From positions 1 through 6,641 of the forward strand of contig CAIYKK010000377.1 of NCBI GenBank assembly GCA_903926695.1: a DNA stretch of 6,641 nt, in the 5' to 3' direction. The notes beneath the pieces are model-generated. The model was not told where the DNA came from and did not search any database. It was given only the letters and a program-made list of their open reading frames with translations. Shown here in pieces: positions 1 to 6,387 of the stretch. Source of the DNA: an uncultured Burkholderiales bacterium. Its GTDB lineage: Bacteria; Pseudomonadota; Gammaproteobacteria; Burkholderiales; Burkholderiaceae_C. A program made the translations under genes and the position numbers. Position 1 is the stretch's first letter. Each line of letters opens with the position of its first letter.

Positions 1-2
1 CC

Positions 3-3000
3 CGGTCCCCGTCCGTCGCGGGTTTTGCGGGCGGCGCGCCCAGAGTGGCGGAAACGTTCAAGGGCGACGCGCTGATTGCGACGCCCAAGACGCCCGATCA
101 GCTCCAAAAGCTCGAAACCCGCCTCGCCGAGCGCGACGAAAAGCTCTGCGTCCTGCTCGGCGGCGGCAAGGCCGCGCTGAACGCCGAACTCCAGCAGTTG
201 CGCGAACAGGTCGCCGCCGCCAAAAAAACCAACGCCGCCACGCCCGACACGCACGACTATTCCGAAGCCCAGACGCGCAGCGCCCTCATCGACCTGCTGC
301 TGCGCGAAGCGGGCTGGGAGCTGGACGCAAAAAAGAATTTTGAAGTTGAAGTCAGCGGCATGCCCAACGCCAGCGGCCAGGGGTTTGTGGACTATGTGCT
401 CTGGGGCGACGACGGCAAACCGCTGGCGCTGATCGAAGCCAAAAGCACCCGCAAGCAAGCTAGCGTCGGCCAGCAGCAGGCCAAGCTGTACGCCGACTGT
501 CTGGAAAAGCAATACGGCCAGCGCCCGGTGATTTTTTACACCAACGGCTACGAGCATTGGCTGTGGGACGATGCCATGTACCCGCCGCGCGCGGTGCAGG
601 GCTTTTTTAAAAAGGCGGAACTGGCGCTCTTGGTCCAGCGCCGCACCAGCCGCAAATCGCTCGCCACCGCGCCCATCAAGGCCGAAATCATCGAGCGTTA
701 TTACCAGACCCGCGCCGTGCGCCGCATCGGCGAGACGTTTGAAATCGACCGGCAGCGCAAGGCGCTGGTCGTCATGGCCACCGGCGCGGGCAAAACGCGC
801 ACCGTCATCGCGCTGGCCGATTTGCTCATGCGCTGCAACTGGGCCAAGCGCGTGCTGTTTCTGGCCGACCGCGTGGCGCTGGTGAATCAGGCGGTCAACG
901 CCTTTAAAAAACACCTGCCCGACGCCGCGCCGGTCAATCTGGTGACCGACAAAAACACCGAAGGCCGCGTGTTTGTTTCCACCTACCCGACGATGATGGG
1001 CCTGATCGACGAGGCGGCCGACGGCCAGCGGCGCTTTGGCGTGGGGCATTTTGACCTCATCGTTATCGACGAGGCGCACCGCTCGGTGTATCAAAAATAC
1101 CGCGCCATTTTTGACTATTTCGACTGCCTGCTGGTCGGCCTGACCGCCACGCCCAAAGACGAAATCGACCGCAACACCTACGGCCTGTTTAACCTCGAAA
1201 CCGGCGTGCCGACCGACGCCTACCCGCTCGATCAGGCCGTGGCCGACGCGCATCTGGTGCCGCCGCTGGCGGTGTCGGTGCCGCTGAATTTTCAGCGCAA
1301 TGGCATTCGCTACGACCAGCTCAGCGAAGCCGATCAGGCGCAATGGGACGCGCTGGAGTGGGGCGAAGACGGCCAGCCGCCGCCCGATTTTGTCGATGCC
1401 GCCGCGCTCAACCAGTGGCTGTTCAACAACGACACGGTGGACAAGGTGCTGGCCCATTTGATGACACGCGGCGAAAAAGTCGCGGGCGGCGACCGGCTGG
1501 GCAAAACCATCGTTTTTGCCCGAAACAACCTGCACGCCGAATTTATTGCCCAGCGTTTCAACGCCAATTACCCGCAGTTTCACGGCGAGTTTGCCCGGGT
1601 CATCACCTACAAAACCGACTACGCCCAGAGCCTGATCGACGCTTTTTCGAGCAAGGACAAGCCGCCGCACATCGCCATTTCGGTGGACATGCTGGACACC
1701 GGCATCGACGTGCCGGAGGTGGTGAATCTGGTGTTTTTTAAAACCGTGCGCTCGCGCACCAAGTTCTGGCAAATGGTCGGGCGCGGCACGCGGCTGTGCC
1801 CGGATTTGTTCGCGCCGGGCGAGCATAAAAAACATTTTTACCTATTCGACTACTGCCAGAACCTCGAATTTTTCAGCCAGAACCCGGCGCACTGCGAAGG
1901 CTCGGCCAGCGAGCCGCTGGGGGCGCGGCTGTTCAAGGCGCGTTTGAATCTCATCACGGCGCTGGACCAGCGCATCGCCAGCGGGCGCGTCGCCCGGCAA
2001 CCCTCGGCCAGCTACAGCGCCACGCCCAACGAGCCGGAACTGCGCGGTCAAGTCGCCAGCCACCTGCAGCAAATCGTCGCCGCCATGAACCGGGACAATT
2101 TTGTGGTGCGGCCCCAGCGCCAGCACGTCGAAAAGTTCGCCCAGCTTGACGCGTGGAAAACGCTGGGCGAGTCGGACCAGACAGATATTGCCGCCCATCT
2201 GGCCCGGCTGCCCACACAATTTATCGACGACGACGAGGAAGCCAAGCGCTTTGATTTGCTGGTGCTGCGCGTCCAGCTCGCTTTACTGGAGGGCCAGCGC
2301 AGTTATGGCCGACTGAAAGGGCAGATTTGCGCCATTGCCGCCGCGCTCGAAGGGCAAAAAGCCGTGCCGGTGATTGAGGCGCAAATGGCGCTGATCCAGG
2401 CCATCGCCGGGGAAGACTGGTGGCAGGACGTGAGCGCTGGGATGCTGGAAAACGCCCGCAAGCGCCTGCGCCCGCTGGTCAAGCTGATTGAAAAATCAAA
2501 ACGCTCGGTGATTTACACCGATTTTGCGGACGAGCTGGGCGAGGAGATGACCGTCGATCTGCCCGACGTTGCCAACGGCATCGACATGGCGCGTTTTAAG
2601 GACAAGGCGCGGCAGTTTCTCAAGGCGCACACCGGCCACATTTCGCTGCAGCGCCTGCGCCGGGGCCAGCCGCTGACGGCGCAGGACATTGCCGAACTCG
2701 AACACATGCTGCTAGCCGCTGGCGGAGACGCGGTCCTGATCCAGAAAGCGGCGCAGGACAGCCTTGGGCTGGGCATTTTTATCCGCTCGCTGGTTGGCAT
2801 GGAGCGCGAGGCCGTCGTGCTGGCGTTTAGCGAGCTGGTCAGCGGCACGCGGGCTTCGGCGGACCAGATCGAATTCATTGACCTCATCGTCGAGGAGCTG
2901 ACGCAGTCGGGCTGCATGGAGGCGCGGCGGCTGTACGAATCGCCCTTTCTCGACATCAGCCCGCAGGGGCCGGAAGGGCTGTTTCCGGCGTCCAAGGTGG

Positions 3001-3050
3001 AACAGATGTTTCAGGTGCTGCAGGACATAGGCCAGCGGGCAGCGGCGTGA
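3..3050 (+). CDS. hsdR: Type I restriction enzyme, endonuclease/motor subunit HsdR (5'-partial)
   Basis: This is the ATP-driven translocase and nuclease subunit of a type I restriction-modification complex, which cuts DNA lacking the cognate methylation. Residues are numbered from the GTG at 45. A charged, probably coiled segment (about 15-65) leads into a RecB-like nuclease with D116, E131-A-K133 and Q145-xxx-Y149. The SF2 motor follows: RYYQ (218-221), Walker A T246-GAGK-T251, DEAH 342-345, LTATP 366-370, D551-TGI-D555 and QMVGRGTR 576-583. The remainder (about 690-1000) fits the family's C-terminal domain. The frame has no internal stop and is intact. It is also open from position 3 leftwards, and the GTG at 45 has no Shine-Dalgarno. 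Family members with this nuclease type usually run to about 1,150 residues with an N-terminal DUF4145-like domain, so I infer that the true start, roughly 150 residues, lies outside the window. hsdM and hsdS are not visible. The product assignment is very secure; the start is not. Confidence 0.95.
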   Translation, partial: RSPSVAGFAGGAPRVAETFKGDALIATPKTPDQLQKLETRLAERDEKLCVLLGGGKAALNAELQQLREQVAAAKKTNAATPDTHDYSEAQTRSALIDLLLREAGWELDAKKNFEVEVSGMPNASGQGFVDYVLWGDDGKPLALIEAKSTRKQASVGQQQAKLYADCLEKQYGQRPVIFYTNGYEHWLWDDAMYPPRAVQGFFKKAELALLVQRRTSRKSLATAPIKAEIIERYYQTRAVRRIGETFEIDRQRKALVVMATGAGKTRTVIALADLLMRCNWAKRVLFLADRVALVNQAVNAFKKHLPDAAPVNLVTDKNTEGRVFVSTYPTMMGLIDEAADGQRRFGVGHFDLIVIDEAHRSVYQKYRAIFDYFDCLLVGLTATPKDEIDRNTYGLFNLETGVPTDAYPLDQAVADAHLVPPLAVSVPLNFQRNGIRYDQLSEADQAQWDALEWGEDGQPPPDFVDAAALNQWLFNNDTVDKVLAHLMTRGEKVAGGDRLGKTIVFARNNLHAEFIAQRFNANYPQFHGEFARVITYKTDYAQSLIDAFSSKDKPPHIAISVDMLDTGIDVPEVVNLVFFKTVRSRTKFWQMVGRGTRLCPDLFAPGEHKKHFYLFDYCQNLEFFSQNPAHCEGSASEPLGARLFKARLNLITALDQRIASGRVARQPSASYSATPNEPELRGQVASHLQQIVAAMNRDNFVVRPQRQHVEKFAQLDAWKTLGESDQTDIAAHLARLPTQFIDDDEEAKRFDLLVLRVQLALLEGQRSYGRLKGQICAIAAALEGQKAVPVIEAQMALIQAIAGEDWWQDVSAGMLENARKRLRPLVKLIEKSKRSVIYTDFADELGEEMTVDLPDVANGIDMARFKDKARQFLKAHTGHISLQRLRRGQPLTAQDIAELEHMLLAAGGDAVLIQKAAQDSLGLGIFIRSLVGMEREAVVLAFSELVSGTRASADQIEFIDLIVEELTQSGCMEARRLYESPFLDISPQGPEGLFPASKVEQMFQVLQDIGQRAAA

Positions 3051-3541
3051 CAAGCTCCCGTCTGGACATTTGCCGGGCCGACTACCGCAATCCTTTGCAT
3101 GCCAGCGCGCTGGTCTTGCTGCTCGACGCCTACGCGCAAGACCCGGCTGGCGGCGGTGAGCCGCTGAGCGAATTCGCCACAACCCATTTGGCGGAAGCGC
3201 TGGCGCAGCGGCCCCAGGCGTTCAGCGTGCTGGCGTTTGTGGACGGGCAGCCGGTGGGGCTGGTCAACTGCATCGAAGGTTTTTCGACCTTTGCCTGCCG
3301 CCCGCTGGTCAACATTCACGACGTGGCCGTGTTGCGCAGCCACCGGGGCCAGCGCGTGGCCGAGCAGATGCTGGCGCTGGTGGATGAAATCGCCCGCGAG
3401 CGCGGCGCCTGCAAGCTGACGCTGGAAGTGCTGCAGGGCAACGCCAGCGCCATGCGGCTGTATGAGCGCGTCGGTTTTGCGGGCTACCAGCTGGACCCGG
3501 CGATGGGCCAGGCGCAGTTTTTACAAAAGTGGCTGGACTGA
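3047..3541 (+). CDS. GNAT-family N-acetyltransferase
   Basis: A 164-residue protein of ordinary length for a single-domain GCN5-related acetyltransferase, which moves an acetyl group from acetyl-CoA to an amine. The substrate cannot be read from the sequence. The beta4 strand and acetyl-CoA loop run from N89-IHDVAVL to R100-GQRV-A105. Motif B is visible as N132-x6-Y139 followed by G143-F144, the usual asparagine/tyrosine pair near the CoA thiol. The pyrophosphate loop deviates from the consensus (Q/R)xxGx(G/A), having R103 at the normal glycine position. Its GTG start overlaps the hsdR stop as GTGA and has only a poor Shine-Dalgarno, so translation is probably coupled to hsdR. Whether it has any role in restriction is unknown; it may be a passenger. 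It contains no membrane segment or signal peptide and should be cytoplasmic. Confidence 0.88.
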   Translation: MTSSRLDICRADYRNPLHASALVLLLDAYAQDPAGGGEPLSEFATTHLAEALAQRPQAFSVLAFVDGQPVGLVNCIEGFSTFACRPLVNIHDVAVLRSHRGQRVAEQMLALVDEIARERGACKLTLEVLQGNASAMRLYERVGFAGYQLDPAMGQAQFLQKWLD

Positions 3542-3566
3542 GTCGGGCGCTGGCTTGAACCCGACT
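3541..3566. terminator. Possible weak hairpin at the convergent junction
   Basis: Seven perfect base pairs (AGTCGGG at 3541-3547 with CCCGACT at 3560-3566) enclose a 12-base loop, starting on the last base of the acetyltransferase stop codon. The hairpin lies between two convergent genes (stops at 3541 and 3603), where a terminator is expected. There is no T-run on either side, so it is not a classical intrinsic terminator and could be chance in GC-rich DNA. No better candidate is visible in 3542-3602. Confidence 0.25.
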
Positions 3567-3602
3567 TGCAGGCAGTGAGCCCGTCAGGCTTGAGCACGGA
3601 CT

Positions 3603-4088
3603 TCAGGCGTCTTTGGCGCGCTGGTGGGAGTGCGACGGCGGTTTTTGAATGAGGCGCCATGCGCGGCAGTCGATCCGCGTGTGTTCGCCGTCAGAGACTG
3701 ACGTGCAGCCTTCGCCCACTTTGGCCCGGCCTTTGTCAAACGGATAGGCAAATTCAAACTGCGCCGCAATCACCACCGCGCCGGAGATATTGAAAAAGCC
3801 GAACTTTCCGCCCTCGGTGTAGCGCGCCAGCCCGTCAGAAAAACCGTCCGGCCCGTTGTCAACAATGAAGGGCCGTATCACCACCTCGCCCCGGCGGTTG
3901 ATGTAGGCCCAGCCTTGGGCGTCCACCACGGCGGCGATGCCGCCTTTGCCAAACGGCTCGGCCACGGTGTATTGGGGCGCGGTGGCCACGCGCCCGTCGC
4001 AGCTGCGGTAGCCGTGCAGCGCCAGCTTGGCGTCGTAGTAGGGCTGGCACAGCGTCAGCGCGGCGGCGAGGGCGGTTTGCAGGAACAT
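3603..4088 (-). CDS. WG-repeat protein, probably exported
   Basis: A 161-residue protein read from the ATG at 4088. That start is chosen because GGA sits about seven bases upstream; a TTG at 4103 would add five residues, including one lysine, but has no Shine-Dalgarno. The first 13 residues form a short hydrophobic segment (MFLQTALAAALTL) like a signal peptide. With the ATG start it lacks a positive n-region, and C14 is not in a proper lipobox, so export is likely but unproven. The body carries about two and a half WG-type repeats: G59-WAYINRRGEVVIRPF (about 50-74), G94-KFGFFNISGAVVIAAQF (about 86-111) and a final half repeat AYPFDKGRAKVG (114-125). Four cysteines (C14, C30, C128, C141) could form disulfides outside the cytoplasm. 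WG repeats are thought to mediate binding; no catalytic residues are evident and the function is unknown. It lies on the same strand as the ars operon, about 147 bases downstream of acr3, so read-through is possible. Confidence 0.75.
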   Translation of the reverse strand: MFLQTALAAALTLCQPYYDAKLALHGYRSCDGRVATAPQYTVAEPFGKGGIAAVVDAQGWAYINRRGEVVIRPFIVDNGPDGFSDGLARYTEGGKFGFFNISGAVVIAAQFEFAYPFDKGRAKVGEGCTSVSDGEHTRIDCRAWRLIQKPPSHSHQRAKDA

Positions 4089-4235
4089 CGTTTTTCCAAT
4101 CAATGTGGGGCTATGCAGGCCGCTGGCAAATCAACAGTTGCCCGCGCCTCCACGCCAAGGGCAGCGGGTGATTTTGCGGCGCATCCGTTGATGATGAGAC
4201 TTCATTGGCGGCTTATCCGCTGGTCTTTGCTTTTC
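4089..4235. other. Intergenic region between acr3 and the WG-repeat gene
   Basis: This stretch follows acr3 and precedes the WG-repeat gene on the minus strand. It holds only short imperfect inverted repeats (for example GCGG/CCGC at 4208-4220 and CCCGC/GCGGG at 4141-4168), none followed by a T-run. A minus-strand TTGCCA lies upstream of the WG gene but has no convincing -10 partner. I see no gene, terminator or promoter that I would defend. Transcription from the ars operon could continue into the WG gene. Confidence 0.5.
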
Positions 4236-5261
4236 TCAGGCGCGCTGCGGCGCAAACCAGTGCGGCGTGCGGTTGACAAACGCCACCAGCGACAGCATCA
4301 CCGGCACTTCGACCAGCACGCCGACCACGGTGGCCAGCGCCGCGCCGGACTGCAAGCCAAACAGCGAAATCGCCACCGCCACGCCGAGTTCAAAAAAGTT
4401 CGAGCCGCCAATCAGGCAGGCGGGTCCGGCGATGTTGTGCGGCAGTTTCAAGGCGCGAGCGGCGAAGTAGCTGACAAAAAACAGGCCGTAACTTTGAATC
4501 AGGAGCGGCACGGCAATCATGGCAATCACCAGCGGCTTGGCGACGATGGTCTCGGCCTGAAAACCAAACAGCAGCACGACAGTGGCAATCAGCCCAACCA
4601 CTGACCACGGTTTCAGATGCGCCACAAAATCGCCCACGGCGTGCGCCGAGCGCCGCGCCAGCGCGTAGCGCGTGGCCATGCCCGCCGCCAGCGGCAGCAC
4701 GACATACAGCACGGTGGACAGCACCAGCGTTTCCCACGGCACGGTGATATTCGTCACGCCGAGCAAAAACGCAGCAATCGGCGCAAAGGCCACAACCATG
4801 ATCAAGTCGTTCACTGACACCTGCACCAGTGTGTAATTGGCGTCGCCCTTCACGAGCTGGCTCCAGACGAACACCATTGCCGTGCAGGGCGCGACGCCGA
4901 GCAAAATCATGCCCGCGATGTATTCGCTCGCCGACGCTGGATCAACCCACGGCGCAAAAACGTGCTGAAAAAACAGCACGCCCAGCGCCGCCATCGTGAA
5001 GGGTTTGACCAGCCAGTTCACCACCAGCGTCAGCAGCAGGCCGCGCGGTTTTTTGCCCACGTCTTTGACGGCGGACCAGTCGATCTGGATCATCATCGGG
5101 TAAATCATCACCCAGATAAAAACGGCCACAACGAGGTTGACGTGGGCGATTTCCAGAGCGGCGATCAGCTGAAAAGCGCCGGGCACCAGCAGCCCCAGCC
5201 CCACGCCCGCGACGATGCCCAGCGCGACCCAGACGGTTAAAAAGCGTTCAAACAAACCCAT
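4236..5261 (-). CDS. acr3: ACR3-family arsenite efflux permease
   Basis: An inner-membrane permease that exports arsenite, As(III), driven by the proton motive force. The 341-residue length and roughly ten hydrophobic segments fit the ACR3 family, which is unrelated in sequence to ArsB. The two residues known to be needed for transport in characterised ACR3 proteins have clear counterparts: the cysteine in GVAPC126-TAMVFVW and the glutamate in VVGVLVE318-VPVM. Other typical blocks are [12 protein letters not shown] (about 56-67), [10 protein letters not shown] (81-90) and [12 protein letters not shown] (284-295). The ATG at 5261 is preceded by GGGA and an A-tract, a usable Shine-Dalgarno. It begins 20 bases after the arsC stop, so the two genes are almost certainly one transcript. 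Expression should be controlled by ArsR from the promoter upstream of arsR. It could equally be labelled arsB in annotations that use that name loosely. Confidence 0.96.
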   Translation of the reverse strand: MGLFERFLTVWVALGIVAGVGLGLLVPGAFQLIAALEIAHVNLVVAVFIWVMIYPMMIQIDWSAVKDVGKKPRGLLLTLVVNWLVKPFTMAALGVLFFQHVFAPWVDPASASEYIAGMILLGVAPCTAMVFVWSQLVKGDANYTLVQVSVNDLIMVVAFAPIAAFLLGVTNITVPWETLVLSTVLYVVLPLAAGMATRYALARRSAHAVGDFVAHLKPWSVVGLIATVVLLFGFQAETIVAKPLVIAMIAVPLLIQSYGLFFVSYFAARALKLPHNIAGPACLIGGSNFFELGVAVAISLFGLQSGAALATVVGVLVEVPVMLSLVAFVNRTPHWFAPQRA

Positions 5262-5281
5262 GATTTTTTCCCGGTGGCGGA

Positions 5282-5791
5282 TCAGGCCGGTTGGTGCAAA
5301 TTGCGGGCGGCGTCTTGCAGCAGGGCGCGCTCCAGCTTTTCGGACGGCAGGCTGGTCAGCAGCGACAGGCGGCGTTGCAAGGCCAGCAGAACCTGGAGGA
5401 AGGCTTCGCGCTGGTGCGCTTCGCTGGCACCGCCAGTGGAGGGGTCGGCGTAGCTCCAGTGGGCGGTGGCCGGGTGGCCGGGCCAGATCGGGCAGATTTC
5501 GCCCGCCGCGTTGTCGCAGACGGTGATGACCAGATCCATGTGCGGCGCGCCGGGCTGGCCGAATTCGTCCCAGCTTTTGCTGTGCAGGCTGGCGGTCGAA
5601 ATGCCCGCGTTGCGCAGTGCTTGCAGGCCCAGTGGGTGGGGCTGCTGGTTGTCACGCGGGCTGCTGCCAGCGGAAAAAGCCTTGAAGCGGCCTCCGCCAA
5701 TGTGGTTGAGCACGGCTTCGGCCAGAATGCTGCGCGCCGAGTTGTGGGTGCAGAGGAATAAAACGTTCAGAGCGTGTTCGGGTTTGGACAT
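5282..5791 (-). CDS. arsC: Arsenate reductase, low-molecular-weight protein-tyrosine-phosphatase type
   Basis: Reduces arsenate to arsenite in the cytoplasm, supplying substrate for the neighbouring ACR3 pump. The 169-residue protein has the phosphatase-type anion-binding loop C14-THNSA-R20-S, the general-acid motif D116-P117 (in WSYADPS), and two further cysteines, C92 and C100 ([11 protein letters not shown]), placed like the redox cysteines that shuttle the disulfide in thioredoxin-coupled enzymes. The spacing is CX7C, against CX6C (Cys82/Cys89) in the Staphylococcus enzyme. Whether thioredoxin or glutaredoxin recycles it cannot be read here. It is not the glutaredoxin-like E. coli plasmid ArsC. 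The ATG at 5791 is preceded by an A-tract (AAAAAAATC) but no Shine-Dalgarno, and no alternative in-frame start lies in the bases just upstream. The gap to arsR is 91 bases and to acr3 20 bases. Confidence 0.95.
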   Translation of the reverse strand: MSKPEHALNVLFLCTHNSARSILAEAVLNHIGGGRFKAFSAGSSPRDNQQPHPLGLQALRNAGISTASLHSKSWDEFGQPGAPHMDLVITVCDNAAGEICPIWPGHPATAHWSYADPSTGGASEAHQREAFLQVLLALQRRLSLLTSLPSEKLERALLQDAARNLHQPA

Positions 5792-5882
5792 GATTTTTTT
5801 GGGGAAGTTGAGAAATGTGAAGAGGTGAAATTGGCAGCCGCTTGGCGTTTGTCAGTTGCGGGCCGGAGGGCGCGTTGCGCTG
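5792..5882 (-). other. arsR-arsC intercistronic spacer
   Basis: A 91-base spacer within the probable arsR-arsC-acr3 transcript. Read on the minus strand it has a small GCGC-AAC-GCGC hairpin (5870-5880) just after the arsR stop, then a pyrimidine-rich stretch and AAAAAAATC before the arsC ATG. There is no Shine-Dalgarno and no convincing internal promoter. The CACCTC-containing stretch is complementary to a Shine-Dalgarno rather than resembling one. Confidence 0.45.
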
Positions 5883-6242
5883 TCAGCAGGCGGCCCCAGC
5901 TTCTGCGCCCGCGCCGCAGGGCTGGCCTTCGCAGCAATGCTCGGTGAGGTAGGCCAGCAGCGCGTTCATCTGGGCGATGTCGGCGCGGTAAATCAGATTG
6001 CGGCCCCGCGCTTCGCTGTTGACCAGCCCGGAATGCGCCAGCTCTTTCAAATGAAACGACAGCGCACTGGGCGCTACGCCGAGCTGCTCGGCCATGACGC
6101 CCGGTGTCAATCCGTCAGGGCCAGCGACGATCAGCGCCCGAAAAGCGCGCAGGCGCTGGGCTTGCGCCAACGCGGCGAGCGCTTTGACGGCAGCGCTTTC
6201 ATCGAGCGCGGGAAGGGGATTGCAGGGGGTTGTTGTTTCCAT
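5883..6242 (-). CDS. arsR: ArsR/SmtB-family As(III)-responsive repressor
   Basis: A 119-residue winged-helix repressor that should bind the arsR-arsH intergenic operator as a dimer and leave it when As(III) or Sb(III) binds. The helix-turn-helix covers about residues 45-72 (TPGVMAEQLG, then VAPSALSFHLKEL), followed by the wing (SEARGRNLIYRAD, about 76-88). The classical E. coli CxCxxC sensor in the DNA-binding region is absent: the matching segment G44-A51 has no cysteine. Instead a C-terminal cluster C103-C104-x4-C109, plus a terminal C119, resembles the cysteine pair plus one known from Acidithiobacillus ferrooxidans ArsR (Cys95, Cys96, Cys102). The sensing site is therefore probably at the C-terminus; this is inference by analogy. 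The ATG at 6242 has no Shine-Dalgarno and no alternative in-frame start nearby, and the palindromic operator ends only two bases upstream of it. It is the first gene of arsR-arsC-acr3 and probably autoregulated. Confidence 0.95.
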   Translation of the reverse strand: METTTPCNPLPALDESAAVKALAALAQAQRLRAFRALIVAGPDGLTPGVMAEQLGVAPSALSFHLKELAHSGLVNSEARGRNLIYRADIAQMNALLAYLTEHCCEGQPCGAGAEAGAAC

Positions 6243-6256
6243 AGTTCAAATATAAT
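6230..6256 (+). promoter_or_regulatory. Predicted arsH promoter
   Basis: A perfect TATAAT (6251-6256) lies on the plus strand inside the operator palindrome, which would place the transcription start near 6263. The best -35 candidate is TTGTTG (6230-6235) at a short 15-base spacing, inside the first codons of arsR, so the -35 is weak or unusual. The exact -10 match is seen directly; that it drives arsH is inference. Confidence 0.45.
6242..6254 (-). promoter_or_regulatory. Possible -10 element for arsR-arsC-acr3
   Basis: On the minus strand TATATT occupies 6254 down to 6249. Normal spacing puts transcription start at about 6242, the A of the arsR ATG, implying a leaderless message. The -35 at 17 bases (TGGTTT) is poor. 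An alternative pair, TTGCCC (6292-6287) with TTCAAT (6268-6263), would give about 14 leader bases, also without a Shine-Dalgarno. The two cannot be separated by reading. Confidence 0.35.
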
Positions 6257-6260
6257 TGAA
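6245..6260. promoter_or_regulatory. Predicted ArsR operator between arsR and arsH
   Basis: TTCAAATATAATTGAA is an inverted repeat with TTCAA/TTGAA arms; seven of eight positions pair. It lies in the AT-rich gap between the divergent arsR and arsH, the expected place for an ArsR dimer to bind. A further TTGAA half-site sits at 6264-6268, eight bases from the right arm, so a second dimer or a wider palindrome (6245-6268) is possible. The palindrome overlaps the -10-like elements on both strands, so one bound dimer could block both transcripts. Binding is inferred from position and symmetry. Confidence 0.65.
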
Positions 6261-6278
6261 ATATTGAATTAAAACCAC

Positions 6279-6301
6279 TTTGCATCGGGCAAAATTTTTT
6301 T
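6279..6301 (+). promoter_or_regulatory. Weak hairpin plus T7 tract in the arsH leader
   Basis: TTTGC (6279-6283) can pair with GCAAA (6289-6293) around a five-base loop, followed by a run of seven T (6295-6301). An outer AU-only stem, TTAAAA (6269-6274) with TTTTAA (6298-6303), is also possible and would compete with a free U-tract. The layout resembles a weak intrinsic terminator or attenuator between the arsH promoter and the upstream ORF, but the stem is short and low in GC. Confidence 0.25.
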
Positions 6302-6318
6302 AACTGGAGAAACTCTAC

Positions 6319-6387
6319 ATGCCGTTTGTGACAATTCACCCCAAGCCCGCCGCAGCGCTGGCGCGCCAAACAGGGAGCGCTTGCTGA
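6319..6387 (+). CDS. Putative 22-codon upstream ORF / leader peptide of arsH
   Basis: An ATG at 6319 opens a 22-codon frame ([10 protein letters not shown] to the final TGSAC) ending in TGA at 6385-6387. It is preceded by GGAGAA (6306-6311), with nine bases between GGAG and the ATG, a better ribosome site than that of arsR or arsC. Its stop overlaps the arsH ATG as TGATG, the classic arrangement for translational coupling by re-initiation. The peptide has no recognisable domain, no transmembrane segment, several alanines and prolines, and a single C-terminal cysteine. It may be a coupling or regulatory leader peptide, or a chance frame. The good ribosome site and exact overlap favour real translation. 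I do not recognise the sequence. Confidence 0.45.
   Translation: MPFVTIHPKPAAALARQTGSAC

Noticed and set aside
45..47. GTG as the true start of hsdR
   Set aside because: No Shine-Dalgarno, the frame is open upstream to the window edge, and the family normally has a longer N-terminus.
2712..3182. 156-codon minus-strand open frame opposite the end of hsdR
   Set aside because: Lies antisense to hsdR and the acetyltransferase, is rich in arginine and alanine, and has no recognisable motif.
4101..4103. TTG start adding five residues to the WG-repeat protein
   Set aside because: No ribosome site precedes it, whereas the ATG at 4088 has GGA at suitable spacing. The added lysine would improve the signal peptide, so it is not fully excluded.
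4141..4182. Inverted repeats downstream of acr3 as a terminator
   Set aside because: Arms are only five bases with loops of 18-29 bases and no T-run; expected by chance in GC-rich DNA.
3915..4604. 229-codon plus-strand open frame across the WG gene and the end of acr3
   Set aside because: Antisense to two recognisable genes, with H/Q/R/G-rich low-complexity composition and no domain; a product of GC-rich codon bias.
5291..5761. 156-codon plus-strand open frame opposite arsC
   Set aside because: Fully antisense to arsC, whose catalytic motifs are intact; no ribosome site or domain.
5856..6272. 138-codon plus-strand open frame opposite arsR
   Set aside because: Antisense to a clear ArsR helix-turn-helix and running through the operator; no domain seen.
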